A stretch of DNA of 64,000 nt from Theristus sp. LFF4_11. Lineage: Eukaryota > Nematoda > Chromadorea > Monhysterida > Xyalidae. Below are positions 10,724-21,899 of this stretch, one piece after another; position 1 is the first letter of the stretch, and each line of letters opens with the position of its first letter. The DNA lies in contig JASANC010003039.1 in assembly GCA_030248135.1 (NCBI GenBank), forward strand, positions 1 through 64,000, read 5' to 3'. The notes beneath the pieces are model-generated. The model was not told where the DNA came from. It worked only from the letters and a program-made list of their open reading frames with translations, and ran no database searches. The position numbers were made by a program, and so were the translations under genes.

Positions 10724-13700
10724 GGTGAATATTAAAAAAACCATGGTGTATAAAAACACCATGAGATAACAAAACCATGTGTATATTTTAACCACCAAAA
10801 TCCTGGAAACTGAAAAGCTAAATAAACCATGGTGTAAAAAAACACCATGATTTTTTAAATGGCTGTATTCGACGTTTAAAGGCTGCCAGCAGTGAGATTT
10901 AGCACTAAAATAAAAAAACGGCATTGATTTATGATCGTCAACTCCAGAAAAGCGAATGACACTTCCTTTTTTTGTTTTTTTAAGAGCCATGTATATGGGC
11001 GTCGAAGGGCTGGTTAACTGTTTTTTTCCTGCACGTGGTTTGGATGAAAAGTCAGAAAGCCGGCGACGGAGTTTGGCTTCCATTAGTTCCATCCATTTTC
11101 ACGTGGAGAAATCGGTTGAGCGCAGCGCCGGCAGAGTCGCGTGTTCAAAAATTTTTTGCCGTTGATGCTGCGTGTGGAAATAAACGCTGAACATTGAACA
11201 TTTTTTTGAAAATAACTGAGCCGAAAAACTTTCTCAGATAGATATATTCGAAAAAAATTTTTGGGGGGCGCCCCCCCCCCCAGCCCCCCTCCCCTAGAAC
11301 AACTATGTCGCCTAGATCACGATTTCCTTGGCCGATTTCGACGATCGATAGCTCAATCAACTCAGCAGAGCATCCGGAACACGCTAATGTGTCGTTTATG
11401 ATTAGTTTTTGTTTCATTCAACAATGGTTCGTGTGCAATAAAAAATATGAAAAAACACACAACACCAATTTATGGTGGTGTGTGATTTTTTCGATTTTCA
11501 GAAAACCGCCGAAACAAACCACAAACGACATATCACCGTGTTCCTGGTGCTCTGCTGAGTTGATTGAGCCATCGATCGCCGAAATCGGTCCAGCACAGCG
11601 CCGGCAGAGTCGCGTGACAGGTCGGCGCACAAGACACATGACGTGGAACGCACGTATTGCCAACATATAACGTCGCCCAGATCACGATTTCCTCGGCCGA
11701 TTTTGACGATCGACGGCTCAATCAACTCAGCAGAGCATCCGGAACACGATGATGTGTCGTTTGTAGTAAGTTTTTGTTTTACTGAACATTGGTTGATGTG
11801 CAATAAAAATTTTGTGAAAAAACACAAAACACCAATTTATTGGGATTTGTGAGTTTTTCGATTTTCAGAAAACCGCCGAAACAAACCACAAACGACATAT
11901 CACCGTGTTCCTGGTGCTCTGCTGAGTTGATTGAGCCATCGATCGCCGAAATCGGTCCAGCACAGCGCCGGCAGAGTCGCGTGACAGGTCGGCGCACAAG
12001 ACACATGACGTGGAACGCACGTATTGCCAACATATAACGTCGCCCAGATCACGATTTCCTCGGCCGATTTTGACGATCGACGGCTCAATCAACTCAGCAG
12101 AGCATCCGGAACACGATTATGTGTCGTTTGTAGTAAGTTTTTGTTTTACTGAACATTGGTTGATGTGCAATAAAAATTTTGTGAAAAAACACAAAACACC
12201 AATTTATTGGGATTTGTGAGTTTTTCGATTTTCAGAAAACCGCCGAAACAAACCACAAACGACATATCACCGTGTTCCTGGTGCTCTACTGAGTTGATTG
12301 AGCCATCGATCGCCGAAATCAGTCCAGCACAGCGCCGGCAGAGTCGCGTGACAGGTCGGCGCACAAGACACATGACGTGGAACGCACGTATTGCCAACAT
12401 ATAACGTCGCCCAGATTACGATTTCCTTGGCCGATTTCGACGATCGACGGCTCAATCAACTCAGCAGAGCACCCGGAACACGATGATGTGTCGTTTATGG
12501 TTAGTTTTTGTTTCATTCAACAATGGTTCGTGTGCAATAAAAATTTTGTGAAAAAACACACAACACCAATTTATGGTGGTGTGTGATTTTTTCGATTTTC
12601 AGAAAACCGCCGAAACAAACCACAAACGACATATCACCGTGTTCCTGGTGCTCTGCTGAGTTGATTGAGCCGTCGATCGTCGAAATCGGCCGAGGAAATC
12701 GTGATCTGGGCGACGTTATGTGTTGGCAATATGTGTGTTTCACGTCATGTGTCTTGTGCGCCGACCTGTCACGCGACTCTGCCGGCGCTATGCTGGGCCG
12801 ATTTCGACGATCGATAGCTCAACCAACTCAGCAAAGCATCCGGAACACGGTGATATGTTGTTTGTGGTTTGTTTCGGCGGTTTTCTAAAATTCGAAAAAA
12901 TCACAAATCACAATAAATTGGTGTTTTGTGTTTTTTCACAAAATTTTTATTGCACATCAACCAATGTTCAGCTAAACAAAAACTTACCACAAACGACACA
13001 TCATCGTGTTCCGGATGCTCTGCTGAGTTGATTGAGCCGTCGATCGTCGAAATCGGCCGAGGAAATCGTGATCTGGGCGATGTTATGTGTTGGCAATACG
13101 TGCGTTGCACGTCATGTGTCTTGTGCGCCGACCTGTCACGCGACTCTGCCGGCGGTGTGCTCGACCGATTTCGACGATCGATGGCTCAATCAACTCAGCA
13201 GAGCATCAGGAACACGATGATGTGTCGTTTGTGGTTTGTTTCGGCGGTTTTCTAAAAAATCGTAAACGACACATCATCGTGTTCCGGGTGCTCTGCTGAG
13301 TTGATTGAGCCGTCGATCGTCGAAATCGGCTGAGGAAATCGTGATCTGGGCGACGTTATGTGTTGGCAATACGTGCGTTTCACGTCATGTGTCTTGTGCG
13401 CCGACCTGTCACGCGACTCTGCCGGCGCTGTGCTCGACCGATTTCGACGATCGATGGCTCAATCAACTCAGCAGAGCATCAGGAACACGATGAGGTGTCG
13501 TTTGTGGTTTGTTTCGGAGGTTTTCTGAAAATCGATAAAATCACACACCACCATAAATTGGTTTTGTGTGTTTTTTCATAAATTTTTCATTGCACACGAG
13601 ACAATGTTGAATAAAACAAAAACCAACCACAAATAACACATGGTCGTGTTTCGGATTGATTAAGCCGTCGATCGTCGAAATCGGCTGAGGAAATCGTGAT

Positions 13701-13956
13701 CTGGGCGACCTGACCAATTCAACGATGACAACCACATTCATTTGTGGTCATTTCAATTTGTTTTCATCAAATCTGATTCAATTTTCGCCCACATATGTCG
13801 TTTCCATGTGATTTTCAGTAGAATTAATAATTGTGGTGTTTTTATGTGCATGGTGTTTTTAGCATTTCCCATTTTGAAAAATACCATGGTGTTTTTATAC
13901 ACATGGTTTTTATATCGCATGGTGTTTTTTTACACCATGGTGTTTTTTTACGCAAC
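10724..13956. mobile_element. 3.2-kb foldback (Mutator-like?) element with 10-bp TSD
   Basis: The element is flanked by a perfect 10-bp direct repeat, CGTCATTGTG, at 10714-10723 and 13957-13966. Inside this are imperfect terminal inverted repeats rich in CCATGGTGT and AACACCATG, roughly 10730-10860 on the left and 13850-13955 on the right. The core, about 11300-13715, is a 367-bp tandem array whose orientation flips in the middle. Mutator-like elements make 9-11 bp duplications (family knowledge). No transposase is present, so it is non-autonomous. The short open frames inside repeat with the array and are not genes. Confidence 0.7.
11300..13715. repeat. 367-bp tandem array, palindromic in overall layout
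   Basis: Left-half units start near 11643, 12010 and 12377, exactly 367 bp apart and almost identical. From about 12,680 to 13,715 the same sequence continues in reverse complement. Each unit also contains its own inverted arms: a segment with CTCAATCAACTCAGCAGAGC faces its reverse complement about 170 bp later. The whole array could therefore fold at two scales. The segment at 11225-11300 before it also matches 31680-31760. Confidence 0.85.
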
Positions 13957-13966
13957 CGTCATTGTG

Positions 13967-14690
13967 TTTAAGTGCAACACGAACGATATTTATAGTTGAT
14001 TTAGATTTTATATATAAACAAAAGCAACCGAAAGAAAACGTAGTTCATCAAAGGGGTTGGGTAAACGTAAGAGGCGTCGCGTCGTACCACAAAAATCTCA
14101 AACTATTAATATTTTCAATTTTTTAATAGTTTTAGCCCATTTTTGAGCATTATAAATGACAAATGTCCCAACCGACTTGAGTTTGATTACTAGTCAGTTC
14201 TTTAAACATCAAAATCAATTTGGTTGGTGACTATTATACTAGTTTTTATTATAAAGGCAAAAAGTGGGCCAAAAACAAGTTTTTTCTTCAATTTTTGTGC
14301 AAAAGTATTGCACGATCAAGAAACAAAACAGATAATCAAAGTCTGCAGGTCTAGGGTGTTAGTCTGGTGTATAATTTAGCTAAACGCCACAATTATGCGG
14401 CAAAAAGGCTTTAGGCTTAGATCTTCCGCTTCCCTCTTTACAAGAACTATGACTGTGGTAACAAGCTAGCGAGGTGAACTCAAAGTTTACTCGTTTTCGC
14501 ATGTTCAATTTATTATGTTCAGTTGCTTCACAAATTTGCATTGAGATTCTTTTCGAACACGTATTTCACAAGTGTGGCATAAAAATAAAAATTGGTAGAC
14601 CGGTTTCACAGAGAGTACACGTTGCTGTTCTAAATACAAGCGATAAACAAAATTTATGATTGACAGAAGTTAAAATAGCAAACAAATAGT
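13967..14690. other. No gene recognised
   Basis: This is AT-rich sequence between two mobile elements. There is no coding signal, RNA gene or repeat that I can support. Confidence 0.5.
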
Positions 14691-15130
14691 ACCGTATTAC
14701 CTCTATTAACCCCCCCCCCAAATTAAACCCCCCCAAAATAAACCCCCACCTCCTCGACAAGTTTTCAAATAATCCCCCCCCCCAAAAATAAACCCCCATG
14801 GGGATTTATTAGAAACCTGTTTGAAACACATACCTAGCGAATTCAGTGGCTGAATGCAGTGACATTGGTGAAATTGTGCTACCAAAGGCCCCAAAGGGAT
14901 GAGTTAGTGGTAATTTCATTACAAAAGGCTGTTACAAAAGGAAATCTCTGTGAAAAGTAGAAGTTTCTGCGACTTCCTTCCTGCCATGGAAGGTATTTTT
15001 GCCATTTTGCCCACCCCTAAAAATGGTTTCCAAATAACCCCCCCCCCAAAAATAAACCCCCCCCCCCCAAAAATAAACCCCCACCCCCAGAAGTCGCTGA
15101 AGAAATAAACCCCCATGGGGGTAATACGGT
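14691..15130. mobile_element. Small inverted-repeat element with a C-rich core
   Basis: The 440-bp segment starts with ACCGTATTAC and ends with its exact reverse complement GTAATACGGT (15121-15130). The interior holds two clusters of C runs spaced by AAATAAA or AAATTAAA (14708-14805 and 15038-15112), and CCCATGGGG occurs near both inner ends. It codes for nothing. I infer a MITE-like element. The strand asymmetry (C runs on plus, G runs on minus) is striking. Confidence 0.65.
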
Positions 15131-15376
15131 AATTATACACCATTATGTGCAGCAAAAGCAAAATACAAGACACAAAATGCAACAAATAGGAAATAACGAC
15201 CACCACACAGCCTTCAGTCTCAAACAGACAAAAAGCAAAAGATTATTTCGACGATAAAATACAATTCAAAAATACATAGGCCATAAATACACGGCGTTCC
15301 AAAATCATGCAATCAAATCTGTTTGTTTAGCACCGTGTCGTTTGACGGCGATGCACAAAGCAAAGCGATTCCATCA
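15131..15376. other. Short spacer, no gene
   Basis: AT-rich spacer between the MITE-like element and the PPxY tail exon. Nothing recognised. Confidence 0.4.
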
Positions 15377-15485
15377 TCAGACCGCTTCAACCGCGTTCTC
15401 GTAGCTCGGCGGTGGCGGACACAACGGATTGCTGAGTGCGTTCGTCACGGTGTCGTCGACGCGGGGGGGTTGTTTGTGTTTGCTT
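15377..15485 (-). pseudogene. Stranded PPxY-tail exon, paralogous to the 21900-22085 exon
   Basis: After a CACTAG acceptor the minus strand reads about 36 codons ending PPPPSYENAVEAV and TGA. The last exon of the EGF-type gene at 21900-23926 ends with LPPDYDEAVAMV plus a short acidic end, so both carry a PPxY motif followed by [E/D]xAVxxV. I infer this is the tail exon of the damaged paralogue whose first exons lie at 20007-20753. The exons that should lie between (further EGF-like repeats and a transmembrane segment) are not visible. That interval is filled by a TIR element and satellites. It may be functional with exons lost from the assembly, or be a relic. Confidence 0.5.
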
Positions 15486-15662
15486 CTAGTGTTGGGGGCG
15501 TAGGGGGGTGGGGGGGGATGGATGTTGTACAGTTTATTAAAATTGTGAAGTGAGTTGGTGGAAAAAGGTTTGGGTGTGAGTGGTTTGGGTTGTTTTTTGG
15601 TTGAGGGTGGGGGGAAAAAAAATAAAATATGAATAAAAAAAAAAAAAAAAAAGGAAAGGGTA

Positions 15663-16640
15663 TTATCTAAAAATGCGGGAGACGCATATAAAAGGAGGAA
15701 TATGGCCTTGTGTAAGCAGTGAAAGACTTGGCTCGACAACGCTTTTCAAGTCTCTGATGTGGTACACACGGATACAAGTACATAAGAGTTATATTTTTGC
15801 GCCGCGTTTGCTGTTTAAAAGCTTGCTGAAAAGCGTAAAAACTTTGAAGTTATTTTTCAATTGTCCTCTTCAGTTTAGTCTAAAATCACACCATGTGCGA
15901 AATTCTGTAAATTCTGTGCAAAAACAGAAACATCAGAAATTGCAAAATATTGCTGCATGTAGCTTTATCGTTGTTGTTGTTGTTGTTGTTGTTTTGTTGG
16001 GATTTTTAGGCGATGTTTTTAGCCAGGGCTAACCCAGAGAAGCGTACAGAACGCCATTGAGTAGGGCGCCCATTGAGTTTTCTCTGTCATTAAGTGCCTA
16101 CATACCCCTCGGCGGGGCTCGATCCCCCGAGCGCACAGACTGTAGTCTAACGCACTACCACCAGGCCACGAGGGTGACAATTGTTGTTGTTGCTAACGTA
16201 CGCACCGCTGTGCATACAGCAGCACCAGTGCAAAAAGTGTTGTCTTTCGTTGATTTTCACCCTTTTTACCAAACTCTTGTGACAGGATAAACCGGTGAGT
16301 CATTGCCACAGAAGGAGACCTTGCGTTCCCCAACGCCTCTGCGATACACTTTGTGCAAACCAGTGTCAGCGATCTAAAGTCTGATCGTTATTTTAGTGGT
16401 TTTAGTGGTCGCTAAATGCTAGAAAAAAAGCAAATGTGAAAGTTTCATTTGTCTACAATGTACGAGGGTTGCCACTTCCAACCGAAATAAAAAATAAACG
16501 GCGCAAAAATATGACTCTTATGTACTTGTATCCGTGTGTACCACATCAGAGACTTGAAAAGCGTTGTCGAGCCAAGTCTTTCACTGCTTACACAAGGCCA
16601 TATTCCTCCTTTTATATGCGTCTCCCGCATTTTTAGATAA
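15663..16640. mobile_element. TA-flanked element with about 140-bp terminal inverted repeats
   Basis: The left arm starts TTATCTAAAAATGCGGGAG. The right arm (about 16500-16640) is its near-perfect reverse complement over roughly 135-140 bp, through CACGGATACAAGTACATAAG. Both sides are flanked by TA, as expected for a TA target duplication (Tc1/mariner-type, by family knowledge). The interior has a (GTT)n run at 15968-15993 and a tRNA-like segment, and no transposase frame. It is a long-TIR MITE. Confidence 0.8.
16105..16174 (-). repeat. tRNA-like sequence (tRNA-derived SINE head)
   Basis: Read on the minus strand the segment begins CCCTCG and ends CGAGGGG, so the ends can pair as an acceptor stem. 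It contains TGGCCTGGTGG, which resembles an A box (D arm), and a perfect GGGG/CCCC T-arm-like hairpin around GATCGAG, where the B box would be. The anticodon arm is irregular and the T loop deviates from TTCRANY, so it is not a working tRNA. A tRNA-derived SINE remnant inside the TIR element fits best. Confidence 0.55.
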
Positions 16641-16669
16641 TATTCTGACTTTTACATAAGCCCCGAAGG

Positions 16670-18800
16670 TCGGACCAAAATCACAATACGTTGGTCACAC
16701 ATTCTTCTAAACCCCGGACAACTCAGGTTTTTCATTTTTCGTTTTTAGGCCAATTTCGCCTATGCTATTTCTACGGCCCATTCGCCCAAAATCGTCACGA
16801 TTCAGTACCTAGAATTGCTCACATAAGAAAACTGACCCAAAAGCAGTGATCGGCGGTTGAATTACCCTGGAAAACACAGTTTTCTTGTTTTTCATTTCTG
16901 GACCGGTTTCACTAAATTCCACGGCCGATTCGCCCGAAATCGTCACGATTCGGAATCTAAAGTTGCTCACGTAAGAAAACTAACCCAAAATCTGTTATCA
17001 GCGCATTGAATTACCCCGGAAAACACAGTTTTCTTGTTTTTCATTTTTGGACCGATTTCGCCAATTTCCACGGCCGATTCGCCCGAAATCGTCACGATTC
17101 AGTACCTAGAATTGCTCACATAAGAAAACTAACCCAGAATCCGTGATCAGCGCATTGAATTACCAAGGAAAACACCGTTTTTTGTTTTTCATTTCTGGAC
17201 CGATTTCGCCAATTTCCACGGCCGATTCGCCCGAAATCGTCACGATTCAGTATCTAGAGTTGCTCACATAAAAAAACTAACCCAAAATCCGTGATCAGCG
17301 CATTGAATTACCCTGAAAAACACCCTTTTATTGTTTTTCGTTTCTGGGCCGTTTTCGCCAATTTCCACTGCCGATTCGCCCGAAATCGTCACGATTCAGC
17401 ACCTAAAGTTGCTCACGTAAAAAAACTAACCCAACATCTGTTATCAGCGCATTGAATTACCATGGAAAACACCGTTGTTTTGGTTTTTCATTTTTGGACC
17501 GATTTCGCCAATTTCCACGGCCGATTCGTCCGAAATCGTCACGATTCAGTACCTAGAATTGCTCACATAAGAAAACTAACCCAGAATCCGTGATCAGCGC
17601 ATTGAATTACCATGGAAAACACCGTTGTTTTGGTTTTTCATTTCTGGACCGATTTCGCCAATTTCCACGGCCGATTCGCCCGAAATCGTCACGATTCAGT
17701 ATCTAGAGTTGCTCACTTAAAAAACTAACTCAAAATCCGTGATCAGCGCATTGAATTACCGTGAAAACACCATTTTCTTGTTTTTCGTTTCTAGACCGAT
17801 TTCGCCAATTTCAACGACCGATTCGCTTGAAATCGTCACGAATCAGCATCTAAAGTTGCTCACGTAAGAAAACTAACCCAAAATCCGTGATCAGCGCATT
17901 GAATTACCCTGGAAAACACCATTTTCTTGTTTTTCGTTTCTAGACCGATTTCGCCAATTTACACGGCCGAATCGCCCGAAATCGTCACGATTCAGCATCT
18001 AAAGTTGCTCACGTAAGAAAACTAACCCAAAATCCGTGATCAGCGCATTGAATTACCCTGGAAAACACTATTTTCTTGTTTTTCGTTTCTAGACCGATTT
18101 CGCCAATTTCCACGGCCGATTCGCCCGAAATCGTCACGATTCAGCATGTAAAGTTGCTCACGTAAGAAAACTAACCCAAAATCCGTGATCAGCGCATTGA
18201 ATTACCCTGGAAAACACCATTTTCTTGTTTTTCGTTTCTAGACCGATTTCGCCAATTTACACGGCCGATTCGCCCGAAATCGTCACGATTCAGCATCTAA
18301 AGTTGCTCACGTAAGAAAACTAACCCAAAATCCGTGATCAGCGCATTGAATTACCCTGGAAAACACATTTTTCTTGTTTTTCGTTTCTGGACCGATTTCG
18401 CCAATTTCCACGGCCGATTCGCCCGAAATCGTCACGATTCAGCATCTACAATTGCTCACGTAAGAAAACTAACCCAAAATCCGTGATCAGCGCATTGAAT
18501 TACCCTGGAAAACACCATTTTCTTGTTTTTCGTTTCTAGACCGATTTCGCCAATTTCCACGGCCGATTCGCCCGAAATCGTCACGATTCAGCATCTAAAG
18601 TTGCTCACGTAAGAAAACTAACCCAAAATCCGTGATCAGCGCATTGAATTACCCTGGAAAACACCCTTTTCTTGTTTTTCGTTTCTAGACCGATTTCGCC
18701 AATTTCCACGGCCGATTCGCTCGAAATCGTCACGATTCAGCATCTAAAGTTGCTCACGTAAGAAAACTAACCCAAAATCCGTGATCAGCGCATTGAATTC
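16670..18800. repeat. 149-bp satellite, about 14 copies
   Basis: The block CCGTGATCAGCGCATTGAAT recurs every 149 bp, for example near 17885, 18034, 18183 and 18332. Each unit holds CGATTTCGCCAATTT, CACGGCCGATTCGCCCGAAA and TAAAGTTGCTCACGTAAG. Copies in the middle and right are nearly identical; those on the left are more diverged. No unit is coding. Confidence 0.93.
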
Positions 18801-19365
18801 CTACGGACTAGACCTTTTTCCTATTATTTTTCGTAGCTCAGACAAAATTTGTAAGAGTGAAAAGCTGATACCCAGTCGAAATGCTACGAACTGTAAAAAA
18901 TGCACAATTTTGACGAAAAAAATGCCCGGGCAAAAAAAAATTTCACAATCTACGGATGAAATTACCCCAGGAAACATTTTTGTTCGACTGTGAAAGTGTC
19001 GCAGGTAAAAATTGAAAGGGCGCACACTTAAAACCAGGTGAAAACCCTGCGAACTTTTAAAAATGCCCAATTTTTTACCCAAAACAAGGTCTGGGTAAAA
19101 AATTAATTCGATTTTCAAAATCTCCGGATGGAATTACCCCAGGAAACATTTTTGTTCGACTGTGAAAGTGTCGCAGGTAAAAATTGAAAGGGCGCACACT
19201 TAAAACCAGGTGAAAACCCTGCGAACTTTTAAAAATGCCCAATTTTTACCCAAAAACAGGGTCTGGGTAAAAAATTAACCCAATTTTCAAAATCTCCGGA
19301 TGGAATTACCCCAGGAAACATTTTTGTTTGACTGTGAAAGTGTCGCAGGTAAAAACTGAAAGGGC
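18801..19365. repeat. 172-bp tandem repeat, a little over two copies
   Basis: GGAAACATTTTTGTTCGACT occurs near 18970, 19142 and (one substitution) 19314. The blocks between, containing AGGGCGCACACTTAAAACC and CCCTGCGAACTTTTAAAAA, are almost identical. The array abuts the 149-bp satellite, and a MITE interrupts its right end. Confidence 0.85.
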
Positions 19366-19380
19366 GCACACATGTTGATT

Positions 19381-19644
19381 ACCGTAAAGTCTTGCATATA
19401 AGGTTCCTCCCACTTATAAGACCCCCACCAAAAAGTGGGCGGAATGTCACACGGCGGGAAACCAAAAAATTCAAAATTTTGACATGGTCGAAATCCTACC
19501 CCGTTTATAAGGCCCGGAATTCCTAATGTTCGCTTTATAAGACCTCCTCCCACTTATAAGGCTGTCACGCAAAATTCCACTTTTTTCAGAAATTTTTGAT
19601 TTTTAAATTTTTATAAGGAGACCTTATATGCAAGACTTTACGGT
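19381..19644. mobile_element. 264-bp MITE with 24-bp perfect TIRs
   Basis: The left end ACCGTAAAGTCTTGCATATA... is matched perfectly by its reverse complement at 19621-19644 over 24 bases. A T precedes the left end and an A follows the right end, so the outer palindrome begins and ends with TA. This fits a TA target site. The interior repeats CCCACTTATAAG and its relatives. There is no coding capacity. It inserts into the end of the 172-bp repeat. Confidence 0.85.
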
Positions 19645-20006
19645 ACATACCAGAAAAAAAAGGACAAAGGGAAATAAGTAACACGATTTTCAGAATAGGT
19701 TTTTCGTGTCTAGAGCGTATGAAAAATCGTCCGATGAAAATTTTTTCGCGGCTCCAAGCACAACTTTGGGTGTTCGTTTCGTGTGCACAGAACCAAGTTT
19801 GTGGCTTATACTATGCTCGCTGCAGGGCAGCGAGAAAGTTTGAAAAACGCGCGCGAGGGGAAAACGGCTCATATTATGCGTGATGCGCGGTCCGCTCGCT
19901 GACGCTCGCTCGCGCATCCGCATGATTGCCTATATTGTTCACAGTTTCACTGGTATAAAATCAACACGAAAACGAGCGCGAACGGGCCATTTCTTTGTTG
20001 ATTTAC

Positions 20007-20753
20007 CGTCAGCTGGTAGCCCGTTGACGCATTCCAACTGGCAGAATTCTCCCGTGAATGGCAGCGGACATTCGCATTCGCCGTGTGCGTCTTGTGTCAA
20101 AGTGCCATTATTGAGGCATTGTCTCCGCTCGCACTTGTCACCGTCCCAATACTTATTGCACGAACACTTAGAACCGTCAAAATGACCCTTTTCTAAAATA
20201 ATCGTAAGAAGTGAATGAACTTTGGGTACATACAGTCGAACTCTAAATTGCAGGGAATCGGCTCATTGGTTGGTGGCCACGTGATGCATGCTTTCTGTGC
20301 AGGCATTGCTGTGGAGCGTCGTCTTGTTGTCCTGCACAGAAAGCATGCATGCTCGTGTGACCTCCAACCATCAGCTGATTGCCTATAATTTGGAGTTCGA
20401 CTGTAGTGTCATAAAAAAGGCTTAAGCGAATCACCAACTTTGAAAATACAAAAGAACCGAATGCCCTTCGGACGTTATACTTAACCGGATTTGCATTTCT
20501 CCAAGTCGCAGGTCGTAGTCCACGGCAGCCCACAATGGGTCAGACAGAACATGTGCCGTTGGTAGTCGTTGGACGACGCGACCGACAACTGCTGCCCGAT
20601 TCCAAGAAGCCCTCGACATTCGGCAAGCTGCTTGTCTTGATTTATCAGACCAGATATGTGGCCATCGGTCGTTGATTCATTTGCTGCGGTTGGGTGCGCA
20701 ACAAAAGTCAACAGTAGCACCGATGCGTGCCTGAGTGCTGCGGTGCGTTCCAT
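20007..20753 (-). CDS. EGF-type secreted/receptor protein, 5' exons only (broken paralogue)
   Basis: Exons 20753-20486 and 20192-20007 join in phase 1. The first encodes a signal peptide (MERTAALRHASVLLLTFVA) and a Cys-containing region ending CDLEKCKS. The second is an EGF-like, Cys-rich module with CSCNKYWDGDKCE and CECPLPFTGEFCQLEC. Order, phases and spacing match the first two exons of the gene at 21900-23926; both start exon 2 on the same phase and share the AANES motif after the signal peptide. The second exon ends with a good donor (GTAAAT, phase 1), but I cannot find the next EGF or transmembrane exons before the satellites at 16.6-19.4 kb. The likely tail exon is at 15377-15485. It is either a decayed duplicate or a gene whose middle is missing from the sequence. 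Confidence 0.7.
20231..20405. mobile_element. Hairpin MITE (CAGTCGAACT family) in an intron
   Basis: The ends TACAGTCGAACTCTAAATT and its near reverse complement (ending AGTTCGACTGTA) flank a central hairpin made of GCATGCTTTCTGTGCAG and its complement. The outermost TA on both sides fits a TA duplication. It sits in the intron between the two exons of the broken EGF-type gene. Relatives occur at 21721-21885 and, more diverged, near 28570-28680 and 56830-57010. Confidence 0.75.
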
Positions 20754-21720
20754 GTTGGGCGTCTTTTTTTCGGGCTGAGCTAAAAAATTGGAAAATATTT
20801 TAAAGCGAGTGATGAAGCGAGTTTCTTTTCTGTTTTTGTCCTAAACTAATAACAAAAAATAAACTGCGAAATCCATTGCAGTAAACGAAACAGTTCTGCA
20901 AAAATGAAATAAACCGAACAACGGGGAAAACAAAAGCGTGCCGTTCGATAAACTTGTTTACAAATTAGAAACAAAACATGAACAGTTCGCAATGCTGCAT
21001 GAATGCGAACAGTGACTCACTCAGGCTGCTTTTCCTATCGAGGCTCAGTATTAGCTTCATCACACAATGTTCCGAGCCAGCAGCAGACAGCACAGCGACA
21101 ACATTATAACGTGACGTGACGTTAGCATAACGTCATTTTTATGCATATACTAAAAAAGTGTTCGTTCCGTTCGTTTCAAAAAAAGAGAAAGGCAATGCGC
21201 GCCTGTGAAAGAGAATGGTCGATAAATTGCGACAGGACGTGAGTGCATGGAAGTTCATTTCCTTTTTTACGTTAGCACAGTGCTCGGCACGGCACACTCT
21301 GTTCAATTTTGTTTTTGCGCATTGACCTTTGTTTCGACAGAGAATATAAAACCGTAGTTTTGGAAAAGGAATGAACCTGATCGGTGTGTTTCATTTTTTT
21401 AGATTTGTGATTCCTGATTTAAAAAAATTGCTTCTGAGTTATTTCTATTATTTATTTTTTATCTTGGCAGTACAAAAAACCAACGAAATAATAATGCTTT
21501 GTTTGCACCATTGCATAAAACTTCTGGCAAACGACAGAAAAATGTGGCCAACAAAATAAACTGCAACAGAAAAACACAAAATACAAAAGCAAAGCGCAGA
21601 TAAAAATATGATAATGTACCCGGAATGCGATTGAGAAATGTACAAAAACATAAAGTTTGTAAAAAGCCGTTTAACTGCAAACCTTTGGTGGCTGTAACAA
21701 CAATAAATCGGCACCACATG

Positions 21721-21885
21721 CAGTCGAACTCTTAATTATAGGGAATCAGCGTAGTCGGCGGTGATCACGTGATGCATGCTTTCTGTGCAGAAATTGCTGT
21801 GGGGGAGGAGTTTGGTTTGCACAGAAAGCACGCATCACGATCACCAAATCACCAACCAATCAGATAATTCCCCATAATTTAGAGT
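21721..21885. mobile_element. Second CAGTCGAACT-family MITE, right end degraded
   Basis: It opens with CAGTCGAACTCTTAATTA and contains the same GATGCATGCTTTCTGTGCAG hairpin arm as the copy at 20231. Its right end matches the other arm only up to ATAATTTAGAG. It lies 15 bp downstream of the stop codon of the complete EGF-type gene, so it may be part of that gene's 3' UTR. Confidence 0.65.
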
Positions 21886-21899
21886 ATCACCAATTTTTA

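Noticed and set aside
11418..13299. Many 60-120 codon open frames with shared peptides such as CSAELIEPSI on both strands
   Set aside because: They repeat every 367 bp and flip strand with the array, so they are a by-product of the repeat, not a protein family.
15696..16040. Open frame in the TIR element, as a possible transposase
   Set aside because: It starts in the inverted arm, reads through a (GTT)n run as polyvaline, and shows no DDE/D motif.
16105..16174. Functional tRNA gene
   Set aside because: The anticodon arm does not fold with a 7-base loop and the T loop departs from consensus, so SINE remnant fits better.
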